This document shows positions 1-9,466 of a stretch of 64,000 nucleotides of DNA, piece after piece. The position numbers and the translations under genes were made by a program. Numbering within the stretch: position 1 is the first letter of the stretch; every line of letters starts with the position of its first letter. Source of the stretch: Mycobacterium sp. IS-3022. GTDB lineage: Bacteria; Actinomycetota; Actinomycetes; Mycobacteriales; Mycobacteriaceae. The notes below the pieces were generated by a model, which was given only the letters and a program-made list of their open reading frames with translations, did not search any database and was not told where the DNA came from. Location: assembly GCF_001500065.1 (NCBI RefSeq), contig NZ_LQIN01000011.1:1-64000 (forward strand). The letters run 5' to 3'.

Positions 1-441
1 GTCGGGGCGGTGATCGGTGGCGGCGACGAACCGCCGCCGGCGCGCATCGTGCTGTTCTCCGACGGCAAGGAGACCGTCCCGTCGAATCCGGACAACCCCA
101 AGGGCGCCTTCACCGCGGCGCGGGCCGCCAAGGACCAGGGTGTGCCGATTTCCACGATCTCCTTCGGCACTCCCAACGGGTCGGTCGAGGTCAACAACGA
201 GCGGGTTCCGGTGCCGGTCGACGACGAGGGCATGAAGAAGATCGCCGAGCTTTCCGGAGGCGACGCCTACACCGCCTCCAACCTCGACGAGCTGAACAAG
301 GTGTACGAAACCCTCCAGGACCAGATCGGCTACGAGACCGTGCGCGGCGAGGCCACCAGCGGTTGGCTGCGGCTCGGCGCGCTGGTCGCTGCGGTCGCGG
401 CGGTGGCGAGCCTGCTGATCAACCGTCGGTTGCCGCTCTGA
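1..441 (+). CDS. VWA-domain membrane protein, C-terminal part (Rv1481-like)
   Basis: Partial gene: the reading frame is open to the first base of the window, so the start lies upstream. The visible 146 residues hold the end of a von Willebrand factor A fold (strand/loop segment [12 protein letters not shown] near residue 17, then the variable loop region) followed by a transmembrane helix ([15 protein letters not shown]) and a short basic tail. In mycobacteria a protein of this type, with an N-terminal membrane anchor and MIDAS-containing VWA domain, sits directly upstream of fabG1 next to a MoxR-type ATPase and a DUF58 protein, and is thought to work with them in protein-complex assembly at the membrane. 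The MIDAS motif itself is outside the window. It ends 58 nt before fabG1. Confidence 0.8.
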   Translation, partial: VGAVIGGGDEPPPARIVLFSDGKETVPSNPDNPKGAFTAARAAKDQGVPISTISFGTPNGSVEVNNERVPVPVDDEGMKKIAELSGGDAYTASNLDELNKVYETLQDQIGYETVRGEATSGWLRLGALVAAVAAVASLLINRRLPL

Positions 442-475
442 AGACCGTCGAACTAAGGCGATTTCTTAGAAATGA

Positions 476-1267
<792 letters not shown>

Positions 1268-1295
1268 AAGGCCCACTAGGAGGATAAGGACAGAC

Positions 1296-2105
1296 ATGGC
1301 AGGGTTTCTGGAAGGCAAGCGCATCCTCGTCACGGGGATCATCACCGACTCCTCGATCGCGTTCCACATCGCGCGGGTGGCGCAGGAGGAGGGCGCCGAG
1401 CTGGTGCTGACGGGGTTCGATCGGCTGAAGCTGATCCAGCGGATCGCCGACCGGCTCCCGAAACCGGCTCCGCTGCTGGAGCTCGACGTGCAGAACTCCG
1501 AGCATCTCGACACGCTGGCCGACCGGGTGACCGAGGTGATCGGCGAGGGCAACAAGCTCGACGGCGTGGTGCACTCGATCGGTTACATGCCGCAGTCGGG
1601 GATGGGCATCAACCCGTTCTTCGACGCGCCCTACGAGGACGTGTCGAAGGGCATTCACATCTCGGCCTACTCATACGCTTCGTTGGCCAAGGCGCTGCTG
1701 CCGATCATGAATCGCGGCGGCGGGATCGTCGGCATGGACTTCGACCCCACCAGGGCGATGCCGGCCTACAACTGGATGACCGTGGCCAAGAGCGCGCTCG
1801 AGTCGGTCAACCGGTTCGTTGCCAGGGAGGCCGGTCCTTACGGGGTTCGCTCGAATCTCGTTGCCGCAGGCCCTATTCGGACGCTGGCGATGAGCGCGAT
1901 CGTGGGCGGGGCGCTCGGCGACGACGCCGGCGATCAGATCAAGCTGCTCGAGGAGGGCTGGGACCAGCGCGCACCGCTGGGCTGGAACATGAAGGATCCG
2001 ACGCCGGTGGCCAAGACCGTGCTCGCGCTGATCTCCGAATGGCTGCCGGCCACCACCGGCACCGTCGTCTACGCCGACGGCGGCGCCAGCACGCAGCTGT
2101 TGTAG
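1296..2105 (+). CDS. inhA: Enoyl-ACP reductase InhA
   Basis: NADH-dependent trans-2-enoyl-ACP reductase, last step of the FAS-II cycle and target of isoniazid and ethionamide adducts. At 269 residues it equals the M. tuberculosis protein in length, so numbering transfers directly. The catalytic residues Phe149, Tyr158 and Lys165 are present (MDFD...[10 protein letters not shown]). Resistance-associated positions Ile21 and Ser94 are wild type. The start is the ATG at 1296, which follows a strong AGGAGG at 1278-1283; a longer upstream frame overlapping fabG1 is not credible. It lies between fabG1 and ferrochelatase in one operon. Confidence 0.97.
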   Translation: MAGFLEGKRILVTGIITDSSIAFHIARVAQEEGAELVLTGFDRLKLIQRIADRLPKPAPLLELDVQNSEHLDTLADRVTEVIGEGNKLDGVVHSIGYMPQSGMGINPFFDAPYEDVSKGIHISAYSYASLAKALLPIMNRGGGIVGMDFDPTRAMPAYNWMTVAKSALESVNRFVAREAGPYGVRSNLVAAGPIRTLAMSAIVGGALGDDAGDQIKLLEEGWDQRAPLGWNMKDPTPVAKTVLALISEWLPATTGTVVYADGGASTQLL

Positions 2106-2108
2106 GGA

Positions 2109-3125
2109 ATGGAACGTTCCGCCGACCCGGACTGCTCGGCTTTCGATGCCGTGCTGCTGCTCTCGTTCGGCGGTCCGGAGCGCCCCGAGGACGTGATCCC
2201 GTTCCTGGAGAACGTCACCCGAGGCAGGGGGATCCCGCGGGAGCGGTTGGCCGCTGTGGCCGAGCACTATCTGCACTTCGGTGGGGTGTCGCCGATCAAC
2301 GGCATCAACCGGGCGGTGATCGAGCGGTTGCGCTCCTACACCGACCTGCCCGTGTACTTCGGTAACCGCAACTGGACGCCCTACGTCGAGGACGCCGTCA
2401 TCGCCATGCGCGACGACGGGGTGCGCCGCGCGGCGGTGTTCGCCACGTCGGCGTGGGGCGGCTACTCGAGTTGCACCCAGTACGTCGAGGACATCGCGAG
2501 GGGACGCCGGGCGGCGGGCGACTCGGCGCCCCAGCTGATCAAATTGCGTCAGTACTTCGACCATCCGCTGTTCGTGCGGATGTTCGCCGATGCGGTCACC
2601 GCGGCCGCGCAGACGGTGCCCGACGGCGCCCGCCTGGTGTTCACCGCCCACTCGATCCCGCTCGCAGCCCGGTCCCGTTGCGGCACAGACCTTTACGAGC
2701 GGCAAGTGGCCTATGCATCGAAGCTCGTCGCAGCCGCGGCCGGCTACCGGGAATATGACCAGGTGTGGCAGTCGCGTTCGGGGCCCCCGCAGGTCCCATG
2801 GCTGGAACCCGATGTGGCCGATCATCTGTCGGCGCTCGCGGCGGGCGGCACCACGGCCGTCGTCATCTGCCCGATCGGTTTCGTCGCCGACCACATCGAG
2901 GTGGTCTGGGACCTCGATCATGAACTGCGCCTGCAGGCCCAGCAAGCCGGCGTCGCGTTCGCCCGGGCCGCGACACCCAACGCCGACCTCGCGATGGTGG
3001 CCGCCGAGCTGCTCGCCGAATTACGGGACGGCCGCGCCCCGACAAGAGTGCCGGGCGCCGATCCGCCACCGCTGCAGGGTTACTCGGTGGACGGTGTGGT
3101 GTGCACGCCGGCCTGCACCGGCTAG
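2109..3125 (+). CDS. hemH: Ferrochelatase (coproporphyrin type)
   Basis: Protein of 338 residues of the ferrochelatase family, inserting Fe2+ into the porphyrin. In Actinobacteria the enzyme (CpfC) uses coproporphyrin III, before decarboxylation to haem. Recognisable segments are [21 protein letters not shown] at the N terminus, the YFGNRNW region, TAHSIPL with the catalytic His, and the [14 protein letters not shown] block. Cysteines near the C terminus (VVCTPACTG) agree with the [2Fe-2S] cluster reported for the M. tuberculosis enzyme. The ATG lies 3 nt after the inhA stop, indicating an operon. Its stop overlaps that of the convergent gene 3122-3973 in a shared CTAG. Confidence 0.93.
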   Translation: MERSADPDCSAFDAVLLLSFGGPERPEDVIPFLENVTRGRGIPRERLAAVAEHYLHFGGVSPINGINRAVIERLRSYTDLPVYFGNRNWTPYVEDAVIAMRDDGVRRAAVFATSAWGGYSSCTQYVEDIARGRRAAGDSAPQLIKLRQYFDHPLFVRMFADAVTAAAQTVPDGARLVFTAHSIPLAARSRCGTDLYERQVAYASKLVAAAAGYREYDQVWQSRSGPPQVPWLEPDVADHLSALAAGGTTAVVICPIGFVADHIEVVWDLDHELRLQAQQAGVAFARAATPNADLAMVAAELLAELRDGRAPTRVPGADPPPLQGYSVDGVVCTPACTG

Positions 3126-3973
3126 CTGCGCCAGGGCGAGAGCAGGATCGCGTCGACGGCGGCGATCCGCGCGGAGCGCACCACCGTCGACAGCGGCCGC
3201 AGCGCGTCGCTGGCGATCTGCACCTCGGCGGAGCTGTGCAGCCCGATCGGGATCAGCCCGGAGCTGACCGAGATGATCGCGTCGACGTGCGCGGCGTTCT
3301 CGAGCACCCGCAGGGCCCGGCTCGGTGCATGGTCGGGAAACCGGTGCACGCGCGTGGATTCCAGCACCTGCTCGACGAGCCCGCGTGGATCCTCGACGTC
3401 GATGTCCGCCGCGCCGGCTCGCAAGGTGCCCAGCGCCTCGGCCGCCGACCGAACCGCCGAACGCAGGGCGTATTCCGCCTCGCCGAGGTCCAAATACTCC
3501 GGGGCCGTGGACGCGTCGGCCGGTACCGAGTACACGGTCCACGACAGCCCACACGGCTCGCGGTCGAATTCGTCGTCGACGTCGAGTTCGTCGTACTCGA
3601 AATCCGGTACCAGCCCGATCGACCCCGCGCCGGAAACGAGGATGGCCTCACCCGCCGTCACCGCATCGCGCTGAAACTGCGTCCCCGCGGGCAGCCCGCG
3701 CACGTCGCCGGGAACCGGCAGCGCCAACCTGACCGCCGGCGCCGTCGCGCCGGGACCCGCCGCGGTGCGCAAGGTCTGCAGGAGCGACATCGCGCCCGCG
3801 TCGAGCAGATCGGGCCACGGCAGCCCGGTCGCGCCCGCAGCGACGGAGTCGTACGCCGTGACCGAATGTTTTGGCGCCCACAGCGATAGCGCATCGAGGA
3901 CATCGTCAGGAGCGGCCGCGCCCGCAAGCCAGGCATTGGCCCACACCGACAACGAAACACTGGGACACCACAT
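3122..3973 (-). CDS. Conserved mycobacterial protein (Rv1486c-like), function unknown
   Basis: A 283-residue acidic, cytosolic-looking protein with no signal peptide or membrane segment. I recognise it by position and general sequence as the homologue of Rv1486c, conserved between ferrochelatase and the NfeD-like gene in mycobacteria. No catalytic motif is evident; there is a central very acidic stretch ([13 protein letters not shown]) and a helical C-terminal half. Its TAG stop overlaps the ferrochelatase stop tail to tail within CTAG (3122-3125). A TACACT hexamer lies 9 nt before the ATG on the minus strand and may be its -10. Function cannot be assigned. Confidence 0.8.
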   Translation of the reverse strand: MWCPSVSLSVWANAWLAGAAAPDDVLDALSLWAPKHSVTAYDSVAAGATGLPWPDLLDAGAMSLLQTLRTAAGPGATAPAVRLALPVPGDVRGLPAGTQFQRDAVTAGEAILVSGAGSIGLVPDFEYDELDVDDEFDREPCGLSWTVYSVPADASTAPEYLDLGEAEYALRSAVRSAAEALGTLRAGAADIDVEDPRGLVEQVLESTRVHRFPDHAPSRALRVLENAAHVDAIISVSSGLIPIGLHSSAEVQIASDALRPLSTVVRSARIAAVDAILLSPWRS

Positions 3974-4032
3974 GATGTTCGCAGTGTAGTTGTTAGGCCC
4001 GCATCAGGCCGGTCACGCGATAGGGTGACGTC

Positions 4033-4464
4033 ATGCCTGCTGCGCTGATCTGGTTGATCGCCGCACTGGCGCTCGCCGGGGCCGAAGCCCTGACCGGCGA
4101 CCTGTTTCTGCTCATGCTGGGCGGCGGGGCGCTGGCAGCGGCCGGATCGAGCCTGATCTTCGACGACCTGTGGGTCCACGGCGCCGTCTTCGCGGTGGTG
4201 TCCGTCCTGCTGCTGGTGCTGGTACGCCCGGCGCTGCGCAGGCACTTCCAGGCCGGCACCGGCCTGCCCGATCCGGCGAAGGCGCTGGAGGGCAAGAGTG
4301 CGCTGGTGCTCGATCGGGTCGCCCGCCACGAAGGACAGGTCAAGCTCGACGGCGAGATCTGGACCGCACGGCCCTACAACGAGAACGATGTCTACGAACC
4401 GGGCGACCACGTGACCGTCGTCCACATCGACGGCGCCACCGCTGTCGTGCAGAAGGTCGTATAG
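4033..4464 (+). CDS. NfeD-like membrane protein (Rv1487-like)
   Basis: Short NfeD-family protein of 143 residues: two hydrophobic segments at the N terminus (LIWLIAALALAGAEAL and AVFAVVSVLLLVLV) followed by an OB-fold domain (about residues 85-143, GKSALVLDRVARHEGQVKLDGEIWTARPY). Such truncated NfeD proteins are partners of SPFH/stomatin proteins, encoded next to them and thought to organise membrane microdomains. Here the SPFH gene follows 41 nt downstream. A TAGGGT hexamer (4021-4026) ends 6 nt before the ATG, suggesting a leaderless transcript. Confidence 0.88.
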   Translation: MPAALIWLIAALALAGAEALTGDLFLLMLGGGALAAAGSSLIFDDLWVHGAVFAVVSVLLLVLVRPALRRHFQAGTGLPDPAKALEGKSALVLDRVARHEGQVKLDGEIWTARPYNENDVYEPGDHVTVVHIDGATAVVQKVV

Positions 4465-4505
4465 AGGATTCGCTGGGCAACCCGGACGAAGGGAAGGAAC
4501 CCGTC

Positions 4506-5684
4506 ATGGAAGGTGCCGTCGCAGGTTTGATCCTCGTCGGCGTGCTGGTGGTGTTCGCCGCCATCATCGTCGCGAAGTCGATCGCGCTGATACCTCAGGC
4601 AGAGGCCGCGGTCATCGAGCGGCTCGGCCGCTACAGCAAGACCGTGTCGGGTCAGCTGACGTTGCTGCTGCCGTTCATCGACAGGATCCGTGCGCGCGTC
4701 GACCTGCGGGAGCGGGTGGTGTCGTTCCCGCCGCAGCCGGTGATCACCGAGGACAACCTGACCGTCAACATCGACACCGTCGTCTATTTCCAGGTCACCA
4801 ATCCGCAAGCGGCGGTGTACCAGATCAGCAACTACATCGTCGGCGTCGAACAGCTGACCACGACCACGCTGCGCAACGTCGTCGGCGGTATGACGTTGGA
4901 GCAGACGCTGACGTCACGGGATCAGATCAACGGCCAGCTGCGCGGCGTGCTCGACGAGGCTACCGGCCGGTGGGGTCTGCGCGTGGCCCGCGTGGAACTG
5001 CGCAGCATCGACCCGCCGCCGTCGATCCAGGATTCGATGGAAAAGCAGATGCGCGCCGACCGCGAGAAGCGCGCGATGATTCTCACCGCCGAGGGCTCGC
5101 GCGAAGCCGCGATCAAGCAGGCCGAGGGGCAGAAGCAGGCGCAGATCCTGGCGGCCGAGGGCGCCAAGCAGGCGGCGATCCTGGCCGCCGAGGCCGACCG
5201 GCAGTCGCGCATGCTGCGCGCGCAGGGTGAACGCGCCGCCGCCTACCTGCAGGCGCAGGGCCAGGCCAAGGCGATCGAGAAGACGTTCGCGGCGATCAAG
5301 GCCGGGAGGCCGACCCCGGAGATGCTGGCCTACCAGTACTTGCAGACCCTGCCGCAGATGGCCAAGGGCGAGGCGAACAAGGTGTGGCTGGTACCGAGCG
5401 ACTTCGGTTCTGCCCTACAGGGTTTCACCAAGCTGCTCGGCGCACCCGGCGAGGACGGCGTGTTCCGCTACACCCCGTCTCCGGTCGACGACACCCCGCC
5501 GAAGACCGACGACGACGAGGTCGCCGACTGGTTCAACACCGAGACCGATCCGGAGATCGCGCGGGCGGTGGCCAAGGCCGAGGCCGATGCACGGACACCG
5601 GTGACCGGGCCGGGCCTGAACGCGGCGCCGCCACCACAGTCATTGGGATCCGCCAGGACCGAAGGTGGCGCACATTCGCTGTAG
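4506..5684 (+). CDS. SPFH/band-7 (stomatin-like) membrane protein (Rv1488-like)
   Basis: A 392-residue protein with one N-terminal transmembrane helix (VAGLILVGVLVVFAAIIVA), a band-7/SPFH domain (about 30-200, including VIERLGRYSKTVSGQL and RVDLRERVVSFPPQPVITEDN), and a long Ala/Glu/Lys-rich coiled coil (about 190-270) with repeats of EAAIKQAEGQKQAQILAAEG type. The C-terminal tail is acidic and proline-rich. Family members form oligomeric membrane scaffolds. It follows the NfeD-like gene closely, the usual pairing. The ATG at 4506 has AAGGGAAGGAA just upstream. Confidence 0.9.
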   Translation: MEGAVAGLILVGVLVVFAAIIVAKSIALIPQAEAAVIERLGRYSKTVSGQLTLLLPFIDRIRARVDLRERVVSFPPQPVITEDNLTVNIDTVVYFQVTNPQAAVYQISNYIVGVEQLTTTTLRNVVGGMTLEQTLTSRDQINGQLRGVLDEATGRWGLRVARVELRSIDPPPSIQDSMEKQMRADREKRAMILTAEGSREAAIKQAEGQKQAQILAAEGAKQAAILAAEADRQSRMLRAQGERAAAYLQAQGQAKAIEKTFAAIKAGRPTPEMLAYQYLQTLPQMAKGEANKVWLVPSDFGSALQGFTKLLGAPGEDGVFRYTPSPVDDTPPKTDDDEVADWFNTETDPEIARAVAKAEADARTPVTGPGLNAAPPPQSLGSARTEGGAHSL

Positions 5685-5689
5685 GGCGA

Positions 5690-6847
5690 TCAGCTCGACA
5701 GGATAGTGTCGGCGCCGAACTGCCGGCGCAAGAGACCGGCGAAGGCGTCGCGCATCACACAGCGCATGACGACCCGCTGTGCCGCCAGGCCCGGCTTCGT
5801 CGCCGGCACCAGCCCGCGAGCGAACCATCGGGCGGTGCGCTGTCGGTGACGGACCTCGGGCCGCAGTCGTCTCTGGTACTCGGCGAAGGCGGTCTCGTGG
5901 TCGTTCGGATGCGACGACAGCGTCTCGGCAAGCAGATACCCGCCTGCCATGGCCATGGACGCGCCCTGTGCGGAGGCCGGCGTGGTTGCGCCGCAGGCGT
6001 CGCCGACCAGGACCACGCGGCGGTCGTACCAGCGGGGCATGGTGATCTGAGTGAGCGTGTCCATGAAAATGAAGTCGGGGAGCTGATCGAGCACTGACGC
6101 GGTGTGCCAACGCATTCCGCCGTAGACGTCACGCAGCAGTTGCGCACGGCATCGGGGATCGACGCGCGTGGTGATCTCCGAGCGGAACAGGTACAGCGCG
6201 ATCAGTTCGCCGGGCTCGCCCGTGGGGTAGAGCACCAGTTGTCGTCCCGGTTCGGTGTAGTGCGTGCGAACATCGCCCAGCCCGAAGCGATCAGCGACCG
6301 GGTGGATGGCAACCAGGTAGCCCAGGTGGCGCTGGAACGCCGGATCACATCCGAAGATGAGTTCCCGGGTGAGGGAATGGACACCGTCTGCGCCCACGAC
6401 GAGATTGAATGTGTCGCAATGCCCGTCGGCAAACGTGACCTCCACGCCAGCGGGCCGCTGATCTATCCCGACAATCCAGTGGCCATAACGGATCTCGACT
6501 CTTGGTGCGACGACCCCGGCGAGGACCTCCTCCAATGTCCCGTGCATCACACCAAGGTGTGGACCCCTCGAAATCCTGTCCACCAGCGCCCGGCTCAGCG
6601 AGGCGAACACATGGCCGTCCGCGTCGGTGAACTCGGCCGCGCTGACCGGTAGCTGGCGTGATGCCAGGCTCTCTGCGATTCCCATCCGGGCCGCGACGTC
6701 ATATCCCGTGCCGCCGAAGTCGATGCCGTATCCGCCGGAGCGGGCCGACGAGCCACGCTCGACCACTATCGGACAGTGGCCGTTCTGGTGCAGCCAGTAC
6801 GCCAACGTCATACCGGCGATGCCACCACCGCTGATGAGGATTCTCAT
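5690..6847 (-). CDS. FAD-dependent monooxygenase/oxidoreductase
   Basis: Flavoprotein of 385 residues of the aromatic hydroxylase (PHBH/TetX-like) class. The N-terminal dinucleotide motif is ISGGGIAGMTLAYWL (GxGxxG variant, residues 5-12), and the second FAD motif GD near the C-terminal half is VVLVGDACGATTPASAQGASMAMAGGYLLAETL. The DG motif appears as VVGADGVHSLTR. These groups act on aromatic or polyketide-like compounds, but the substrate cannot be read from the sequence. The ATG at 6847 overlaps the stop of the upstream membrane protein as ATGA, so it is translationally coupled. It is the last gene of a four-gene minus-strand cassette starting with a TetR regulator. Confidence 0.85.
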   Translation of the reverse strand: MRILISGGGIAGMTLAYWLHQNGHCPIVVERGSSARSGGYGIDFGGTGYDVAARMGIAESLASRQLPVSAAEFTDADGHVFASLSRALVDRISRGPHLGVMHGTLEEVLAGVVAPRVEIRYGHWIVGIDQRPAGVEVTFADGHCDTFNLVVGADGVHSLTRELIFGCDPAFQRHLGYLVAIHPVADRFGLGDVRTHYTEPGRQLVLYPTGEPGELIALYLFRSEITTRVDPRCRAQLLRDVYGGMRWHTASVLDQLPDFIFMDTLTQITMPRWYDRRVVLVGDACGATTPASAQGASMAMAGGYLLAETLSSHPNDHETAFAEYQRRLRPEVRHRQRTARWFARGLVPATKPGLAAQRVVMRCVMRDAFAGLLRRQFGADTILSS

Positions 6848-7386
6848 GGCGTCGACTGTCTCTGCGCGGTGGGCAGGGCAAGAAGGTGAGCCAACAACAA
6901 CTGGACTATCAGGACGGGGGCAAACCAGGACACGGCGGTCGGGATCTCTAGCACGCTCGCGGCCGCCAGACACAGCGCGGCGCACAGGAAGGCCACGGGT
7001 GGGCGTTGTGTCGGTGGGGAGAGGGTGATGGCCACGGCGGCGGTCAGCACGGCCGCGTAGATGACGACCGCCGCTGTCCAGCTGAAGCCGGGCACGACCA
7101 ACGCCAGCACGAAGGGATGCACGTGCGCGGCGACGTAGGAGATCCGGAGTGCTCGGGTGCGTTTCGGTCTGTGGAACCAGCGTGTGTTGGAGGCGGTCGC
7201 GTTGACGACGACGCCACCGAAGCCGTCGGCGGCGACGACCGTGACCACCACCACGGCGAACGGCGACCATCCGGCATGCCACGCCAACGCCGCGGCCAGG
7301 ACCGCGCCGGCTGCGGCGCCGGCCACACTGAGCGCGATCTCGTTTCGGGTCGCGCCCGGGGCGACGACACGGTCGAACACGCTCAT
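6844..7386 (-). CDS. Small polytopic membrane protein, function unknown
   Basis: Hydrophobic protein of 180 residues with about five predicted membrane spans (IALSVAGAAAGAVLAAALAW, FAVVVVTVVAADGFGGVVV, VHPFVLALVVPGFSW, AAVLTAAVAITL, VAFLCAALCLAAASV...LIVQLLLAHLLAL). It resembles no family I can name. Both ends overlap neighbours by 4 nt (ATGA), to the F420-type gene upstream and the FAD gene downstream, so it is locked into that operon. A role in transport or membrane anchoring of the pathway is conceivable but unsupported. Confidence 0.72.
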   Translation of the reverse strand: MSVFDRVVAPGATRNEIALSVAGAAAGAVLAAALAWHAGWSPFAVVVVTVVAADGFGGVVVNATASNTRWFHRPKRTRALRISYVAAHVHPFVLALVVPGFSWTAAVVIYAAVLTAAVAITLSPPTQRPPVAFLCAALCLAAASVLEIPTAVSWFAPVLIVQLLLAHLLALPTAQRQSTP

Positions 7387-7871
7387 GTGCGCGCCGTGTC
7401 CAACCGAAGTTCAACCAATGGCAGCGGGGTGTTCGTGTCTGTGATCGGTTCGCCGAGCGTCTGTTCCAGAACCGGCTTGAACTGTGCCCATGCCTTCGGC
7501 CGCTCGCTGCGGTAGGCGGCCATCACCCGGTCGCGTTCGTGTTGGTCGAGGATTCGGGCGGTGGCCGGCGCGGGCGGACGGCTGCCTACGTACACGCGCA
7601 CCGCAGGGTTGGCCTCGATGTTGCGGAACCACTGGGCCCGGGTGCCGAACCCCGAAGCGACGACGAATGTTTCGGGCGTGGGATGGTCGACGACCTCGAG
7701 CACGACGTAGCGGCGCTGTCCGGATTTGCGGCCGATGTGTTCGAGCATCAGCACCCGCTGACCGAACATCGCCCCGAGGCGGGCCTTGTAGAGCCAGATC
7801 GGGGCGCGCATGAGGCGACGGTTGCGCAGAATGCTGGCGCCGGCATTGGCGAACACATTGGATGCTGACAT
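7383..7871 (-). CDS. Nitroreductase-family deazaflavin (F420)-dependent protein, Ddn-like
   Basis: Protein of 162 residues of the split-barrel Ddn/FDOR family that binds coenzyme F420 or related cofactors. The characteristic block is EHIGRKSGQRRYVVLEVV followed by FVVASGFGTRAQWFRNIEANPAVRVYVG, where the conserved G-x-x-xx-WxxNixAnP segment contacts the cofactor. M. tuberculosis Ddn activates nitroimidazoles and reduces quinones; here the substrate is unknown. The ATG has GAGAGGA a few bases upstream. It follows the TetR gene by 37 nt and overlaps the membrane-protein gene downstream. It is one of three family members in this window (also 38991-39428 and 62952-63362). Confidence 0.85.
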   Translation of the reverse strand: MSASNVFANAGASILRNRRLMRAPIWLYKARLGAMFGQRVLMLEHIGRKSGQRRYVVLEVVDHPTPETFVVASGFGTRAQWFRNIEANPAVRVYVGSRPPAPATARILDQHERDRVMAAYRSERPKAWAQFKPVLEQTLGEPITDTNTPLPLVELRLDTART

Positions 7872-7908
7872 CGTTTCCTCTCTTGATTCCTCGCCCGAGG
7901 CGCTCGGC

Positions 7909-8523
7909 TCATCCGGCCAGCCCGCCCCGGTAGATCCTGAAAACTTCGGCGGCCCAACGCTTCATGCCGGTGTCAGAGAGCGGGTCCACGCCGAGCACCT
8001 CGGTGAGCCGGTTGCGAAGCGTGAGCACCGCCAAGTCATTGGCCAGCAAGAAGGCAGCCCGCACAGCGGCATCCTCGCCAGGGCTCGCGGTACCCGCGGC
8101 CACCATCGAGTCGAGCACGCTGATGCTGATCTGGTGCAGTCGTTCGAAGAGCGCGGCGCCAACCGGTCCGCCGTCGAGGAGCAGGCGGCTCAGATACCCG
8201 GGGATCGGCGAGTCGGGCGGCAGATGGGTGGCGAGTCCGTCGAGCATGCTCGGCACCGCGGCCGGGCCCATGCCCACTTCGGCGGTTCGGGCCGTTACCG
8301 AGGTGAGCAGCGCCTCGAGGGTGCCGACGACGTGGTTGTCGACGGCATCGATCAGGCCGTCCTTGGAGCCGTAATGGCGCACCAACAGCGCCGGGGACAC
8401 ATCCGCCGCCGTGGCGATGTCACGCATCGTGACCCCGTCTGGACCGCGCTGGCTGAACAACCGCAGCGCCTCGTCACGGATTCGCGCCCGCGCCGTCCGA
8501 TCGTCGGAAGGAGGTGAATGCAT
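7909..8523 (-). CDS. TetR-family transcriptional regulator
   Basis: A 204-residue regulator with an N-terminal TetR helix-turn-helix (ARIRDEALRLFSQRGPDGVTMRDIATAADVSPALLVRHYGSKDGL, roughly residues 10-55) and a helical ligand domain. I chose the ATG at 8523; a longer form from GTG 8583 would put the operator palindrome and the -10 inside the coding region. On the minus strand TACAAT ends 7 nt before this ATG, so the mRNA is probably leaderless. It heads the cassette with the F420-type, membrane and FAD genes and probably represses it together with itself. Confidence 0.85.
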   Translation of the reverse strand: MHSPPSDDRTARARIRDEALRLFSQRGPDGVTMRDIATAADVSPALLVRHYGSKDGLIDAVDNHVVGTLEALLTSVTARTAEVGMGPAAVPSMLDGLATHLPPDSPIPGYLSRLLLDGGPVGAALFERLHQISISVLDSMVAAGTASPGEDAAVRAAFLLANDLAVLTLRNRLTEVLGVDPLSDTGMKRWAAEVFRIYRGGLAG

Positions 8524-8549
8524 GTTTACTATTGTAAACAAATGTTTAG
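8523..8549. promoter_or_regulatory. Three-half-site TetR operator over a leaderless promoter
   Basis: TGTTTAC (8523-8529), GTAAACA (8534-8540) and TGTTTAG (8543-8549) form two overlapping inverted repeats sharing the middle half-site. The outer perfect repeat is 7-4-7. On the minus strand the -10 candidate TACAAT (8536-8531) lies inside it and the ATG of the TetR gene is 7 nt downstream. Binding here would block RNA polymerase directly, the normal TetR autorepression layout. Confidence 0.7.
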
Positions 8550-8626
8550 TCGGCGCAAGAGGGCAACGCCGCGCACGGAACACAGGCGCTGTAGCGGCAC
8601 GCGAATTGCGCAGTCGCGACGCCGGG

Positions 8627-9367
8627 CTACCTCGTCACCCGCACGGGCTGATCGGCCTCCGCGATCCGGTCGCGGTGATGACGCCGGTGCACGCGGATCT
8701 CGTAGATCAGGCCCGCGACGCCCAAACTGGCGGTGCACAGCGAGATCAGCACCAGCAGCGGGCTGACGTTGCCGGTGAGCGCGTCGCCGAGGATCACCAC
8801 CGCCGCGGTGCCGGGCAGCAGGCCCGCGAGCGTGGCCAGCGAGTACGGCAGCACACGCACCGATGATGCGCCCGCGGCGTAGTTGAGCACGGAGAACGGC
8901 ACGGCGGGGATCAGCCGCATCGAAAGCACAGTCGGCCAGCCACGTTCACGCAGCCGCGCGTCCAGCGACTGGACCCGCGGGTGGCGCACCAACCGGTTCA
9001 GGTGCAGGCCGACGGCGCGCACCAGCAGCAGCGCCAGCACCGCGCTGACCGTCGCGGACGTCACGGCCAGCGGGATGCCGAGCAGGGGTCCGAACAACAG
9101 GCCCGCGGCAAGCGTGAAGGCGGTGCGCGGGAACGGGAACACCGTCACCACGATGTGGGCGGCCAGGAACGCCAACGGGAACCACGGCCCGACCGACGTC
9201 GCCCAGTCGCGCAACTCGACGGCGGTCGGCAGCGGCACCAGCAACGCGACTGCGACGAGAATCACAATGCCCACCAGAGACCCTGCCAGGCGCACGCGCG
9301 AGACGCCCGAAAGCGTCGCGACCACCGCGCCGCGGACCGCGCGCACGGTGCTGACGACGGTGTTCAC
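8627..9367 (-). CDS. TVP38/TMEM64 (VTT-domain) membrane protein (Rv1491c-like)
   Basis: Membrane protein of 246 residues with about six spans and the VTT/SNARE-associated domain signature: FPFPRTAFTLAAGLLFGPLLG near residue 75-97 and the loop RLIPAVPFSVLNYAAGASSVR near residue 150. DedA/VTT proteins are implicated in membrane lipid handling and proton-coupled transport, but none of these roles is visible here. Start is GTG 9367; TAGTCT lies 8 nt upstream on the minus strand. Position between the SPFH region and mutA matches Rv1491c. Confidence 0.88.
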   Translation of the reverse strand: MNTVVSTVRAVRGAVVATLSGVSRVRLAGSLVGIVILVAVALLVPLPTAVELRDWATSVGPWFPLAFLAAHIVVTVFPFPRTAFTLAAGLLFGPLLGIPLAVTSATVSAVLALLLVRAVGLHLNRLVRHPRVQSLDARLRERGWPTVLSMRLIPAVPFSVLNYAAGASSVRVLPYSLATLAGLLPGTAAVVILGDALTGNVSPLLVLISLCTASLGVAGLIYEIRVHRRHHRDRIAEADQPVRVTR

Positions 9368-9466
9368 GCCTACTAAGACTACGGAACGACGGCTGCGGTC
9401 ACCTGTCGGCGAGCGCCTGAGTCGGCTGCCCGGCCAACGCCGGTGTGATGGCGATCATTTAGCCTG

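Noticed and set aside
6848..7414. N-terminal extension of the FAD oxidoreductase to 574 residues
   Set aside because: The extension is a shadow of the membrane and F420-type genes; the flavoprotein motif starts at ATG 6847.
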